Counted from the first letter of the stretch, positions 1-11,664 are shown. The stretch: DNA of 64,000 nucleotides from Plantago elongata (GCA_036897095.1 JAYMSP010000084.1:26076-90075); one strand, 5' to 3'. Notes: generated from the sequence alone by a model not told the origin. Made by a program: numbers and translations.

Positions 1-88
1 GATGCAGTATAAAAAACCTTACTCCTTCGATAAATTAGATGAAGGGTGGGATTAGCAAACTCGCCTATGATAAAAATAAGTCGATCAA

Positions 89-271
89 TTGATAATTGCT
101 ACATCGGGGCAGTCGATCAATGTCGGCACCAAGGTCGCCGAAGAAGAAGAATATCGACGAATGATGCTGAATATCCAAGAACGAGAAGAACAAGGGAAGA
201 AGACGGCTAATTCATGGCTGGATAAGAAGAAGAGTTTGAAGAAACAGTCGGAGCCGGAGGTGACAGGATGA
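89..271 (+). CDS. Possible C-terminal exon or gene fragment, unknown protein
   Basis: A 60-codon open frame ends in TGA. It is rich in Glu, Lys and Arg (EEEEYRRMM, KKKSLKKQ) and would form a charged helix. GC content is higher than in the AT-rich DNA on either side, which suggests real or formerly coding sequence. An AG at about 109-110 could serve as a splice acceptor, so this may be the last exon of a gene that starts left of the window. I recognise no family. It could also be chance. Confidence 0.25.
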   Translation: MIIATSGQSINVGTKVAEEEEYRRMMLNIQEREEQGKKTANSWLDKKKSLKKQSEPEVTG

Positions 272-2880
272 AGAAGACTGAAGAAGGCGCTACTGTGAAG
301 AATACGTTAGTGGGTAGAATTTGGGGATTTTTGGACTTGTGGGGAATGGAGTCATTTTAGCAAATTTTCATTATGTGGTTAACTGCAACAAAACCCACCA
401 ATCAATTGCAGATTATTCAATTCAATTGCATTACAATTGAACTTTTTAAAAACAGTAGTAAGATAAAGATGAAGATGGGTGTCAGATCAGCTTCCCAAAC
501 ACAGTAGTAAGATAAGGGTGTCAGATGCATGATGATAATAAATGTGTGGAAGTAATCAATCCGTACAGTACATGACACTGTTTAATGTTATTATTTCTAT
601 TCCATCAATTCAATAATGCTAATAAAGTCAATACATCATTCAACATCTGGTTTCATTAAGTTGAACTTGTCTATATATAGTTCCGTTTGCTGAATGAATT
701 ATATACAAAACTGATCAACTCCCCATGGTGAAGATTGACTAGTGGTCATTTGTTTGTTATAGGATGAACTATGACGTTTATCGTGTGTGCATTTTCACAT
801 GTGTTGTATTGTTTAACTTTGAATTCTTAATTTCGTTTGTTTTGTGTTGTAGTACTTGCTTTCCGGTTCACATGTGGTTATAATTCTGTCTGAATTCGTA
901 TTTGCATTGTTTGTTTCGAAAATTTGAAATTAGCCATTGTATTTGTATGCGTGTCATTAATCTATCATATCTCCAATTCATATAAATGCTAACATGCCAT
1001 ACCATGTCTCCACAACCGTGTTCGAATATATTATTCAATTATTCACGATTCAATTCAATAATATTTATTTCGATTATTCTGGAATATAATTTTATTATTA
1101 TAATTTTATCTCAACTTAATAAATAAAAACATTATTCCATATACAAATACTACCAAACAACTTATTACATAATTAAACTAATCATATCATTCTAACAACC
1201 TTGTATATCAATAATTAACGACTCCAATAATCAAACATATCTTATCAAATTTCAATACCCATCACATCATACTTACACAAATCATTTATCTCTTAAACAA
1301 CTTATATAACAAACCTACAATACCCTAGTCAATTACAATTCTATACCAATCATTAATTTTAATAATTTTACTATAGTTTAGTCACTATTCATTCATTCAA
1401 ATGGATTCAAGTCTGATTCTATATCAAACAATCACTTAATTTGTCTCCGATTAAATAGTTATTAACTATTTTAATGAATAATCAATTGTATAGAATATAG
1501 TTTAACTGTTACTCTATTAGTGTTGTTATGTGGCTGTGGTGTACTGCATGAGAAAGGCAAGCAAGATCTTAAAAAATGTGAGTTTAATTTAGTGTGCGCA
1601 GACAGTGGTCTCAATTTCATCGCCATTTCGATTTCAAGTATAATCAAACAAATGTAAATTAAATGAAAGTAATACATTTTTCCGAATGAAGGAGAATCGA
1701 CCGGTGAACCTCACTTTTATTATTTAATTATTTATGATGTATATGATTCCGATTGGAACATTTTTCATACTTATGTATAAGGTTATTTAATTATATCATT
1801 AATATATTTTATCGTTTTAAAATACTTATTCTTTTAAATGAGGAGAAGAGAAACTTACTAATTTTCATTATGATACTAAGATATGATATATGTAGTGGGA
1901 TGTGGCGTGACCTCTTTCCAACCAAGCCATTTCCCATGATTCACATATTCACCTGCTTTACTTTATTTCAACAATTTAATTATTTGTTCATGCCTTTAAT
2001 TTCGTCTTTTATTTCTTTCTTTACATGTGCACCTAAAGTAATTAATCCACCCAAAAACCCGACTACGTTCATCAACAATTTCCACACGTACAAACCATTA
2101 TCCAACCAACGCATCTGACCAAATTAAATTTCACTTAATATACAAAAATCCAGATACTCTTTCCAAATTTAACTTCCAATACAAGTAATAATATAAAGTT
2201 ATATAATAGGTAAAGCAATCTTAAAAGAAAAGATAATACCAACTTGACTTTATGTGTTAGAACATGAAAATTCTAGACCTAAACCTAAGCACGCATAAAG
2301 TACCTAACCGGCTACCCATGTTTGGAAGTGTGAGATTGAATGGATTGCATATAAGAGTGAGGGAGAATAAAATAAGAAATGTTTTTTTTTTCATTTAAAA
2401 TATAATAAGAAGTTGATATTAATAAAAAAGAAGAGATTACTAATTTCGAATGGGCCATAAGTGATCGATCACCCATTGCAAGGTTCACATTAGTGCGTTG
2501 TTTACAATAGTCCATGATCAAAATAAATGGTTAGACACCGTCGATTACTGCTTAATATGTAGTTATCGCCCTACCAATGGAGCAGATGAATGGGCCAAAA
2601 TGTTGGCCGGTTACTCCTGGGCGGTTTATTGATATTGCATTCCTGCCGATGACCTACTATATTAGTCACACTCAGCAACAGATACATTATCTAGGCGGAT
2701 ATATACCCAAGTAGTGACAAATAGAGCCCAGGAGGATCCTGAGTTATAAGCACATTGAATGGACGAGACGAGAGAGCAGCATTATTTATTGATTTTGATA
2801 CTTGTTAGTAGTTCATAAGTGCGTTGTTTCTGCTACATTGTTATCCAAATTTCACTAGTAGACTAAAAGTTATCTTCATT
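272..2880. other. AT-rich intergenic DNA with one dispersed repeat
   Basis: No gene is supported here. The open frames at 1471-1677, 1753-2118 and 2312-2521 are AT-rich, low in complexity and unlike any family I know. The segment at about 563-717 recurs in direct orientation at about 60597-60752 and is listed separately. A TATA-like string (gatatata) near 2698 precedes the small frame at 2991-3203. Confidence 0.5.
563..717 (+). repeat. Dispersed repeat, copy 1 (partner at 60597-60752)
   Basis: About 155 bp matches 60597-60752 in direct orientation, by eye at about 80 percent. Shared blocks include TTCCATCAATTCAATAATG, CATCATTCAACAT, and CGTTTGCT followed by GAATGA and ATATACAAAA. The copies lie about 60 kb apart. 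Weaker likeness upstream of each copy (for example ATTTGGGGATTT near 317 and 60366) hints that the duplicated unit is longer. It may be a MITE or an old segmental duplication. Confidence 0.6.
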
Positions 2881-2990
2881 CATGAGTGGGTACATTGTTT
2901 TGGGATTATGTTGTAAACCAAAATCATCATATTTTTGATCATAAACAACTTGCAATCATACTATCATTTCCCAGCCCTTCATATTTGATA

Positions 2991-3203
2991 ATGAAAGGAC
3001 TTGTAAGGATCATATCATGTGCTCCACTGCAGTCTCAATGGACTTGTGAAGGTAAAAGTAGAAGTCCTCAACTAGTACTGCCACTCAAATTGTCACATTT
3101 CACCCAACTTCCAACACCTGATAACTTATTGACTAGGGAAAAAGCAACCAAACGAATGGATTCTTCACAAAATAGGCAACCAAGAAAATCTCTTGGAGAA
3201 TAG
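2991..3203 (+). CDS. Hypothetical small protein (70 aa), unrecognised
   Basis: This frame starts at an ATG at 2991 within a longer open frame that opens at 2886. The composition looks more like protein than its surroundings: a hydrophobic start (MKGLVRIISC), a basic, Ser-rich middle and a charged end (TREKATKRMDSSQNRQPRK). A TATA-like string lies about 290 bp upstream. I see no signal peptide or membrane segment that I trust and no known domain. It could be a small gene, one exon of a larger gene, or chance. Confidence 0.25.
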   Translation: MKGLVRIISCAPLQSQWTCEGKSRSPQLVLPLKLSHFTQLPTPDNLLTREKATKRMDSSQNRQPRKSLGE

Positions 3204-3471
3204 ACTGTGATTCAATTTTAAACTAAAGTTATTCATATGTATAAAGAAAGAATATCAATACAACAGTACTATAACACCCGAGTAAAACATTTTAAACCAT
3301 AGTTTCTACTTCAAAATGTCCAGACCTATTTCACAATATCTCATCAAAGTGCAAAAATGTACCATTCAGATGAAAGAAATCACAAGCTCTGTTAACAAAA
3401 AAAGCTACCAAATGATCAAAACGAATCAATCTCAGCCGTCGATTCAAAGGAACCGAATCGCAGAGGTAGAA

Positions 3472-4239
3472 CTAGTTCTCCTTGTCCCAAGATTCCAGAC
3501 TCTGATCCGACGGACTCCTCCTCTGCATCATCATCAACCCACAAAGCGTATTCCTCCCACTCGATTTCTTAATTCCCGCCATTTCCTTAAAAACGCCGTT
3601 AATATCCTTTAACGCCGTCAAGTCCGACGAGCTAGACGACGTCGTAATGTCACTCCCATCGGAGAAATCACAGCTCTCACTCCCCGACGACAAATCGCTC
3701 CGCTTCGACCCGACTCGACTCAGCTTCCTCCACCGCCGATTCGACGGCGAGTCAGGCACATTACTCTTCACCAGATCACGGAAACACGCAGCAGACACAT
3801 TCTCCATGATCGAGAAATCGGACGCATTGTAAACCGCCGCGCCCAAATTGAGAACCCCCTGGAACCGCCCCGAAGCACGGCGGATCTGGACGGCGGTGAA
3901 CGACGGAGTTCCGAGAGAGGAGAAGCTTTCCCTAATCGATCGGCAATTGCTGAGGAGGAATCGAACAGTGCCGATGAGGAGATCGCGGATGTAACCGACG
4001 GCATAGATCTCGACGGAGACGGCGGAGGTTTCGCCGGAGATGAAGTCGTCGGAGACGCGGAAGAGGAACTTGTCGTTCCAGGTAGGGTTTTCGCTGCCGA
4101 GAGAGTCGACTTTGGTGCGGAGTTTGAGAGAAGGGTCTACCCAGGCGACGGCGTAGGTTTGGATGCGGCGGAGATTGGCGGCCGGAAGCTTCAAACATTG
4201 GGCGGAGACTAAGTTGATTTCAAGAATCTTCGTCCCCAT
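3472..4239 (-). CDS. C2-domain protein, single exon (255 aa)
   Basis: The N-terminal ~125 residues form a C2 beta-sandwich like those of plant SRC2/BAP-type proteins. It begins with KILEINLVSAQCLK and continues through the typical NPTWNDKFLFRV strand, then an EIYAVGYIRDLLIGTV strand. These proteins bind membrane lipids, often with calcium, and act at the plasma membrane or ER. After the C2 domain comes a Ser-rich, low-complexity tail (repeated Ser near RVGSKRSDLSSGSESCDFSD) ending in SLESWDKEN. Few of the acidic loop residues of a calcium-binding C2 domain are visible, so calcium-independent binding is possible. I chose the ATG at 4239 because the C2 strand follows at once; an in-frame ATG at 4332 would add 31 residues of no clear fold. 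The gene is intronless and GC-rich compared with its flanks. Confidence 0.85.
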   Translation of the reverse strand: MGTKILEINLVSAQCLKLPAANLRRIQTYAVAWVDPSLKLRTKVDSLGSENPTWNDKFLFRVSDDFISGETSAVSVEIYAVGYIRDLLIGTVRFLLSNCRSIRESFSSLGTPSFTAVQIRRASGRFQGVLNLGAAVYNASDFSIMENVSAACFRDLVKSNVPDSPSNRRWRKLSRVGSKRSDLSSGSESCDFSDGSDITTSSSSSDLTALKDINGVFKEMAGIKKSSGRNTLCGLMMMQRRSPSDQSLESWDKEN

Positions 4240-4484
4240 TTCTCTGATTGAGAAACGAATTTCTTCTTGAGGTGTCTCTAGTGTGAATTCTTGCTTTGTG
4301 GCTTGATCATCTTGGGTTGATTTGGGGAACAATTGTTGGGTTTTAGTTTTACTGTTTACAGCTGGCTGTTACTGTGTTACAGATAAGCAGTTAAACAGAG
4401 TAAAGTAAATAATAATCAATGAAAATTTTATTTCGCAGTTACAAATTAGTACAAAATTTAATTTCAAACTTACAAATTGCAGCT

Positions 4485-4500
4485 GTCGATTTATATATAA
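4485..4500 (-). promoter_or_regulatory. Possible TATA box of the C2-domain gene
   Basis: On the minus strand this reads as TATATATAAAT, about 250 bp upstream of the chosen ATG. The position suits a 5' UTR of about 200 nt. The region is AT-rich, so a chance match is possible. Confidence 0.3.
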
Positions 4501-4767
4501 ATTTATTTTCTAATAGTGATAAAAAGTTTACACTTTCAAAACTCTTTTTTATATCAAAATTTAATTATATATTCGATTTTTCCTTTTAATATAGCATTTC
4601 ACGACTAGTTAATTGAGGACGTATTTACGTAACTAGTAGTTTTCTATAATGAACACACTGTACATGATCCCAAACTGTTATTAGAGAATGCACGGATAAT
4701 TCTAGTGACATTGAAGCGAAGAGATCCGTAATCTTCGAACAAAGAGAACAAAATCTAAAATCATCTC

Positions 4768-4872
4768 CAACAGAGTTATAAATGTGAGCTGCAACTCTGT
4801 TAAAACTGCTGCTCAGACTCTGTGAGTCTGAGCCCAGCGCTGGGGCTCATCCCAAAATTTTGGGACGAGGCC
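4768..4872. repeat. Cluster of consecutive short palindromes
   Basis: Four inverted repeats lie in about 100 bp. AACAGAGTT (4769-) pairs with AACTCTGTT (to about 4801). GCTCAGACTC / GAGTCTGAGC has a 3-nt loop (4811-4833). CCCAGCGCTGGG is perfect (4833-4844). TCCCAAAATTTTGGGA is perfect (4850-4865). Such clusters are common in subterminal parts of plant DNA transposons. Confidence 0.7.
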
Positions 4873-5064
4873 CAGCACCCCAATCCTATTTTTTTAAATC
4901 TTTTAATGTTTTAATTTGTTTCTTCCATCGTCTTCAATATATTACTAGACTACTGGTACTCCATTTCTCTCTGCATGATTTCTATTATTTCTTTGTCCCT
5001 GGTTTTGGTATTAGTCTATTTCTTCATATGTTATTTATTTTGTTTCTTTATCTATTTTCTTTTT

Positions 5065-5294
5065 CCTCCGTCCTGTCCTAAGTTTCTCAAACACCTTTTG
5101 AGTTCAAAATTTCTTTTTTTATAAAATAATAAGAACTATTATTTATAATTGAGTGACATGAGATGTAATTTTGAACTATTATTTAAATATTTTAATGTTA
5201 AAGTTGAGCTAAACATGAATACAAATAAAAATGAAAAGTTTTAATCGGAACAATAAAACTGGTGAGGTGGGAGCTTAGGACGGAACGGATGAAG
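5065..5294. mobile_element. MITE with CTCCGTCC-type terminal inverted repeats
   Basis: The left end reads CCTCCGTCCTGTCCTAAG. The right end, reverse-complemented, reads CATCCGTTCCGTCCTAAG. About 230 bp of AT-rich non-coding DNA lies between. The ends resemble the Stowaway-type CTCCCTCCGT termini common in plant genomes. A TA follows the right end, but no matching TA borders the left end, so the target duplication is not clean. Confidence 0.6.
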
Positions 5295-5697
5295 TACTTT
5301 ATTTTATTCTAATTTCATTTTCTATTTCGGTTCAACATATCACATATAACAATAATATTTAAAACAATTGAACCACACAATTACTTAACAAATTTATAAT
5401 ATAAATTATGTTAAAGTTTAAATTTTATTGTTGAAGTAAATAATTGTAGAAAGTTACAAAGTAATTTCTAGTGAGTGAAATGCTGATGCGATGGAGTGAC
5501 CGAGTTGAGTTACAACTTGCAACTGATGGAGGCCGATTGGTCTAATAAGTGACACCATTCCGACTATTAGCATTTTTGGCCACTTTCAAACCGTCCGAGA
5601 CTGGTTTCACCGTGAACCGGTTGAAGCCACTCTTTAAACATAAACATGGACCGGGCCGGAGTTATGATAAGAAAACACGTGGAATAAAATGGAAGTC

Positions 5698-5713
5698 TTC
5701 GAGAGAATTCGAA
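5698..5713 (+). promoter_or_regulatory. Heat-shock-element-like site upstream of the BAG6-like gene
   Basis: TTCGAGAGAATTCGAA fits alternating TTCnnGAGnnTTC spacing, with one unit imperfect (GAG for GAA). It lies about 70-85 bp upstream of the TATA box. BAG6 of Arabidopsis is known to be heat-induced through HSFs, so the site suits the gene. Binding here is inferred. Confidence 0.5.
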
Positions 5714-5780
5714 ACGTTGAATTAGATCGCGGGATATATCTGGAAGCTGGTGGAAACATGAGAGTTTGTAGTTTGGTCTG

Positions 5781-5789
5781 ATATATAAA
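5781..5789 (+). promoter_or_regulatory. TATA box of the BAG6-like gene
   Basis: ATATATAAAG lies where expected for transcription starting near 5812. A 5' UTR exon would then run to 5939. The donor GTAAGT at 5940 and the acceptor CTGCAG ending at 6856 define a 5' UTR intron of about 0.9 kb. I see no upstream ATG in the spliced leader. Confidence 0.6.
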
Positions 5790-6913
5790 GGAGCTATCTT
5801 GAAAAGCAGCTTCATCACCTAAACAGATAATCTATCACACAGCAAACAGACAGCTTTCGAATTTGAATTAGTGGATCAGATTATTGCACCGGTAACTGGA
5901 TTGTCCGGAAAGAAAAGAATCTTGTCGAATTTTCTACTTGTAAGTCATTTTACCCTTTTCATCCGGTTAATTACTTTCCCCTCCAGTTTGTATTTTACCC
6001 AGATATTTGGGTTAATTATCGATTGTTTATTTTGCATATTGTATTCATTGTTGCTTTAACTTTTGCCAATTTGTACCATATCGTTGTCTATGGTTATTGA
6101 TTGCGCATTTGCACATTAGCATGTATAAATTCAGCATATTTTCAAACCGTCATTGAATATCGAACTAGGATTAGCATCTGCTTGTTGCTTCGGCTCATGA
6201 TTCAGTATTATAGAGTTGAAATCGAGCTGCAATACAATTGTTTAATATCTTCACCTTATTTAAGAAGAAGGTAGAGCACTACAAATGAACTTATTTCTGA
6301 CTATTTAGCAGTACAATTGTTCTCTTCATACTATCATAAAAGCATGAAAAGTTGCTACTTCTTTGTTTGAATTTAGGTTGCAATAGTATTTAAGTGTTCT
6401 TTTGCTTCATATAGGTAAATGTTAGTGCTCTTACTAATTAAAGCTTGCTTCTTTTGTGAAACGATTATTGACCTGAGAACTTGAAATGGATATAAATGAT
6501 TAGTGGAGTAGTAAAATCTTCTTTGAGGAGCTTGTTTTATATTAAAGATGCTGACTTCTGTAGATGCTCGTGTTATTTGAGCAGCAGATATTAGAGAAAA
6601 CAGATGATGGTTTGCTATTAGGATTTTTATGGTGTTTTCTCCATGTTTAATAGTATGAATTAGGCTGCATCTTTGATATTAGTTGAGGACATGAATATTG
6701 AGTTAATACTTAATAATCATTGTTCCTTCTATATATGCATCTATCTTCAGTTCTCTAATCTCTACTTATCTTTATCTTCTAGAGTCTCGAGCAATGCCAA
6801 GGGCCTGGTCATGGTGACAATCTAACAGTTCTTTTGTTTATGTTTTCCAACTGCAGGTGCATCTATTATCTCCTAGATTTATATTTCTTGCATACTGTTC
6901 TGTCTCAGCAAAA

Positions 6914-9900
6914 ATGGATCGTGTAAGCAGATACACGCCATATCCTTGCCACGCAGATCAAGTGGATTATTGGCCAAATTATTATCCAAGATCTGAGGTT
7001 GCTCCACCTCATATGTATATACCTCCCACCCGACCTCCTGTTAACTATGAGCATTGGCCCTGGGGAAGCAACTATGGCTATGCCAGTCCGTCGGTACCAT
7101 GTCATGGTTGCTGTAACCATAGCCATTTGCCTACTCATTATTCTTGGAGGCCTCCTTATTCTCACGTTCCACCAGCTTATGCTCCTGGAGGTTATCCCCC
7201 TTTCCCAGGTGAATACATGCCTCCATACTATGCTATGGAACAACCACAGTTTATGTATGAAAAGAACATGCCGAGAGATCACCATTGCTGTGGTTGTCCC
7301 AATCATTTGTGCGGCCAGAAAGAACAGAAGAAGGTAAAGATTGAGGAGGAGGAGGAACCTGAAAGAGAACAGAATAAACATGCTCCTGTTGCACCTTTTA
7401 AGTTTAAGCATTCTCATCCTTTGATGTGGCTTCCAATTAATTCTGGTGACAATAACGAGCACCAAAAGGATGATTCCAATGATGGTTCTCAGGATGTTAA
7501 GCAGCACAATGGCCAGAAAAATGATGAAAAATACCCAGGTGCTTGGTTTACTCGGCATCCGTTTGAATCAAACAAACCTGGTTCACCAAAGGAAAAGCAA
7601 GAGAGTAAGATGAGTAATCATGAGCCCGATAGGAAGGGACATTTCCCGTTCCCTGTGTTTTGGATGCCTTATATGCCTGAGGAGCAGGGGAAAGCGGTAC
7701 CGGAGGAGAAGAATGTAACAAACTCAAAACCCTGCTTGGAGCCTGTGAAGGAACCTGAGGGGAAGAATGTAACAAACTTAAAACCGTGCTCGGAGCCAGT
7801 GAAGGATTCTGGACTACAGACTGGTGTACATTCTATTCCTACTGTGAAAGATATCCCCGTGAAGGAAGTAAAGCAGCACGGAGAAAGTGTTGTTTCCACA
7901 AGTAAAGAAGGCAAGAGGGATACCTCTCTCAAAGATGGTAGTAACACCGGCGAGAAGTTGGCTAAACAAGATTCAAAGAGGAAGGCGTCTTCTCCACCCA
8001 AAACCCAAAAATTGCCTCCCGTTTGTCTAAGGGTTGATCCATTACCCAGGAGGAAAGACAACAAAGGGAAATCACGTTCTCCAAGCCCTCCTCGAGATAA
8101 AAGAAAGCTGGATCAGCTCTCTAATGGAGTAAGGAAGGTCCTTCCTTCAGCAAATCATGAGGCAGATCAAGTAGTCACCAAAGAATCCAAGGAAGGCAAG
8201 GGAACAACAAAAGCTATAAAAGTTGTCGATGCTAGTACATGCCAAGAAGAACCCTCCAAAAAGCAAATTGAGGTGGAGCACAACAAAGGAAAAGTTTCCG
8301 TGGATTGTAGCAAATCTGGTCGAGCAGTACGACCAGAAGATACTCTTTTGTCTGGAGGGGAAAAGAAAGAAATTGTCAGTGATAAAGAGGTGGTAGAACA
8401 TGAGGTGAAGGAAACAAGGAGACCAAAAATGTCGGAGGAGCAAGCAGCTGTCACTATTCAGTCTGCATATCGCGCATTTGTTATTCACAGGTGGGAACCT
8501 GTGAAGAAGTTGAAGCAGATTGCCAGGGTGCGTGAGAAGATGACTGAAGTAAATGCTTCAATTCAAGCAATGGAGTCTTCTTCGGATATCCAAGGGAATG
8601 AGAAGCAGAGGACCATAATTGCAGAAATAATAATGGGCCTTCTCCTGGAGTTGGACACAATTCAGGTATTAATACAAGCTAGTTACCTGGCTCATAGAAT
8701 TTTTGTTTTGGAAAAGCTAATAAATTCTTAATCTTACTTACAGTGAGATTTTGTTTTAGTTTTGGTTCCTACAAATTGGCAAAGTATGCCATATGCTTAT
8801 TTTTGTTGGTTTTAGGTTGATCTGTTCTATAGTTGGATGCATCATCAAGTTCATCTGATAACTGGGCCATGTAATTGTGGATTTTTAATGCTGAATAATA
8901 ACTTTTCTAAACATCCATTTGTGAGATGCTTGGGCTCTAATGTAGATTTTTGTAATAAATGTGAAAGGATAGGCTAACATTTATTCTTCATTTCCAGGGA
9001 CTACATCCGAGCATCAGAGAAGTGAGAAAATCTGTGGTGAGGGAGCTCGTTGCGCTTCAAGAGAAACTAGATGTAATGATGAATGAGAAATCTAAAGCAT
9101 CAGAAGAACAGCAATTGGCTGCAAAATGTGTTGGAAATGCTTCTAGAGAAACAGATGGAACATCCATTCAGAGCATTAATGAAACACAACCTAAATTGGT
9201 GGAGCCATGTCTGACAAATCAGATTGATAGAAAAACCTACGAGGCTTCTGAAATATCAGAACAATCTGCTGAAGAGCCCAAGGTCATACCAGAAAGTTGT
9301 ATGATTGAAGATAACAAGCCAGCTGTTGAACCGATGCTTGTGGAAGGTGAGCAAGACAGTCAAGCCGAAGCAACTACTTTCCCCAAGAAGGGTAATGAGG
9401 GTCAAGTGCTTGGACTGGATACTGAATTTCCCGTACAAAACAAGTCATCAGATGGTATGATTGATTCCCTGGCTACTGGTGTAGGGACACAATTTGATGA
9501 GCTAGCAAAGGAAGTATCTGATGATAATTGTAAGCAGTTGGAAGAAGAAAAGGTCAGCCAGTCTGAAGCAAGCATTGTGAGGTATGACGGTCAAGTGCTC
9601 GGATATGAATGCCCCTTACAACACAACAGCTCATTGCAGGGAATGATTGATTCTCTGGCTAATGGTGACAAGCCGCGGCACTTGTCAACTGAGCTACCTA
9701 AGGAAGCATCTGATGTCAATCGCCCTTCTGGTGTAGAGGAACCTGGCCTGGCAAATCAGCCAGAGGGACGGCTAACAGAAGAAAGCTCAGAGTTCAATCA
9801 CGTTATACCACTAGGTGAAATTATCTGCTCACATGTCACGGAAACAAATCAAGGGAATGAGATTATGGAGAACAATAAGTTGCATGATGAATCTGTAACC

Positions 9901-10623
9901 ACTGATCAAGTGGAGAATGCAACTGAAAATGTTGAGTTTGAGCCTGATAAATGCTTTGCTCAATCATCGGAGTGCTCCAATATGTTGGAGTCTCCTGAAG
10001 CTCCTGATGAAACCGGGCATCCTGTTATAGATAGTCCTAAAGGAGAGGAGGCAGAGGAAGACATCTCACAAGAAGGATTGTCAGCTATGGAGATGGAAGA
10101 TGCGAGCAAAGAGTCTCCAGATACCAATGCAGCAGCTGATATACTTGAAGAGGGGGTGAAATTTGGTGCTGATATTTTTGCTTCTCATCAATGCTCTGCT
10201 GAACCAACATGTGATGCTTGCAGTGTTGTAAATATTGAAGAAGAGAAACAACCTATTGAAGCTGAGCAGCAACATTCACTTCTTGAGGACAAGGTGAACT
10301 TTGCTCCTGAGATGGATAATACACCAGAGATCATGTCTCTTGCAGCTACGGGTGGACAGACTGTTGAAATGAATTCCGGACAAATCAGGCATGTAAAAGC
10401 TGAACGGGATGAGAAGTTGATGCAAGAGAATGAACTGCTGAGAGACATGGTGGAAAAGCTGGTGAAATCGGGTCAGGAGCAGCTGGGAGTGATCTCGAAT
10501 CTTTCTGGGAGAGTGAAGGACTTGGAGAAGAACTTGTCGAAGAGAAGGAGAATGAAGGTTAAACCACATAGAGGAAAAAGATCAGGTTCTCTGCAGGAGT
10601 GGACTGATGGACTGACAGTTTGA
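6914..10623 (+). CDS. BAG6: BAG family co-chaperone, BAG6-like (1125 aa)
   Basis: BAG proteins bind the Hsp70 ATPase domain through a BAG helix bundle. Plant BAG6 also binds calmodulin through an IQ motif and acts in stress-linked cell death and autophagy. Coding exons are 6914-8665 and 8998-10623; the intron has GT..AG borders and falls in phase 0. The N-terminus is rich in Pro, Tyr, His and Cys (residues 1-140). An IQ motif (AAVTIQSAYRAFVIHRW) sits near residues 511-527, followed by the BAG domain to about residue 610, with the intron inside it after LLELDTIQ. The rest is acidic and repetitive. A coiled coil (about 1045-1090) and a very basic tail (KRRRMKVKPHRGKR) end the protein. Length suits Arabidopsis BAG6 (about 1040). 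The start is the first ATG after the leader intron. A poly(A) signal AATAAA lies at 10753. Confidence 0.9.
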
Positions 10624-10870
10624 GGCCAGATCTGTTCATTACATGTTTTCTGAGATGTTCTTCTGGTGCATAGTATGTGTGAAAAATCTTGTAGCTGGGC
10701 TTTGTTGAGATGTGCATCAGTGCATGTAATGTAATGCGTAAGCTTTGTTTGCAATAAAGGTTCTTCTATTACTTACTGTGCTATTCTTTTATCGTTGCCT
10801 ATTTTGTGCTATTTTCAACTTTAGCCATTGAGCACAGCCTGCAGGGCAAACAAGCGGAAGGCAAAAAGTA

Positions 10871-10942
10871 TGCGTCTGCCGGGAGTCGAACCCGGGTCTA
10901 TTGCTTGGAAGGCAATTATCCTAACCGTTGGACTACAAACGC
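10871..10942 (-). tRNA. tRNA-Gly (TCC)
   Basis: The minus strand folds as a complete cloverleaf. The acceptor stem pairs GCGTTTG with CAGACGC and has discriminator A. The anticodon loop CTTCCAA carries TCC. The T loop GGTTCGACTCC forms the B box, and TAGTCCAACGG in the D arm forms the A box. There is no intron. A pol III stop (TTTTT on the minus strand, 10863-10867) follows directly. The gene lies between the converging BAG6-like and ABIL genes. Confidence 0.95.
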
Positions 10943-11119
10943 TTGTTGGTATGAAATTATAATTACTCATATAGAAAGGAAAGCGAATGTTTCCTGGAGT
11001 TGATAATATATCAACTAGTGCATGAAGATTATTCATATAATTGGAGTATAAGAACAATGCTGCGACTCGGATCTTGAAATGCTAATTCTAAAAATAAGTT
11101 AAACTAATGGTAAAGATTT

Positions 11120-11205
11120 ATTGTTTTAAACGGTTAAAAGGTGACTCGAACCTACAATCTATCAGTTGGGGTGAACATCTTATCTGAGTTGCGCTTCATT
11201 GTCAA
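11120..11205 (-). mobile_element. tRNA-derived SINE-like remnant
   Basis: The minus strand holds a pol III B-box-like GGTTCGAGTC. About 60 bp earlier there is a degenerate A-box-like stretch, but no cloverleaf can be drawn. The layout matches two other copies in the window (54725-54800 and 62550-62610). The element is heavily decayed and its boundaries are not clear. Confidence 0.4.
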
Positions 11206-11664
11206 TCTAATGGTAAAGACTAAAGACAGAGAAATGATCTAAATATGAATTATACCAAGTGAACTCGCTTAATTTGGAAAGGGTTTACATGTCAGATACC
11301 AAAATCCAAATATCATTCCAGGTGGTGAAGAGATTAAATGAAATGCAGGAGAGCCTCGAAAGATATAAGCATATTCATCGTAAAAGATTGGATATGAAAT
11401 GAAAATCGCAACTATTGAAACTAAAAGAAGCCTCAAATTCAATCTTCTGCACAAGAAATCCACAACATGTTCTCTATCTCACTGCCTGTTTGTTATTCTG
11501 CTGACTGCTAACTGACAAATTCCAATTCCGACATTTATTTGATACACGAGACTAATTAATTGGATGGGCATGGCGCTTAATTAAAGTTTGAACAGAGATG
11601 ATCACACAAATATTGTATGATTACAGATGACTTTATTAGACTAACTGATGCTTTCCACAGGATT

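Noticed and set aside
6905-7558. 217-codon minus-strand open frame opposite the BAG6-like exon
   Set aside because: It mirrors the real exon on the other strand. Its composition follows from the Pro/Tyr-rich sense codons and it has no domain of its own.
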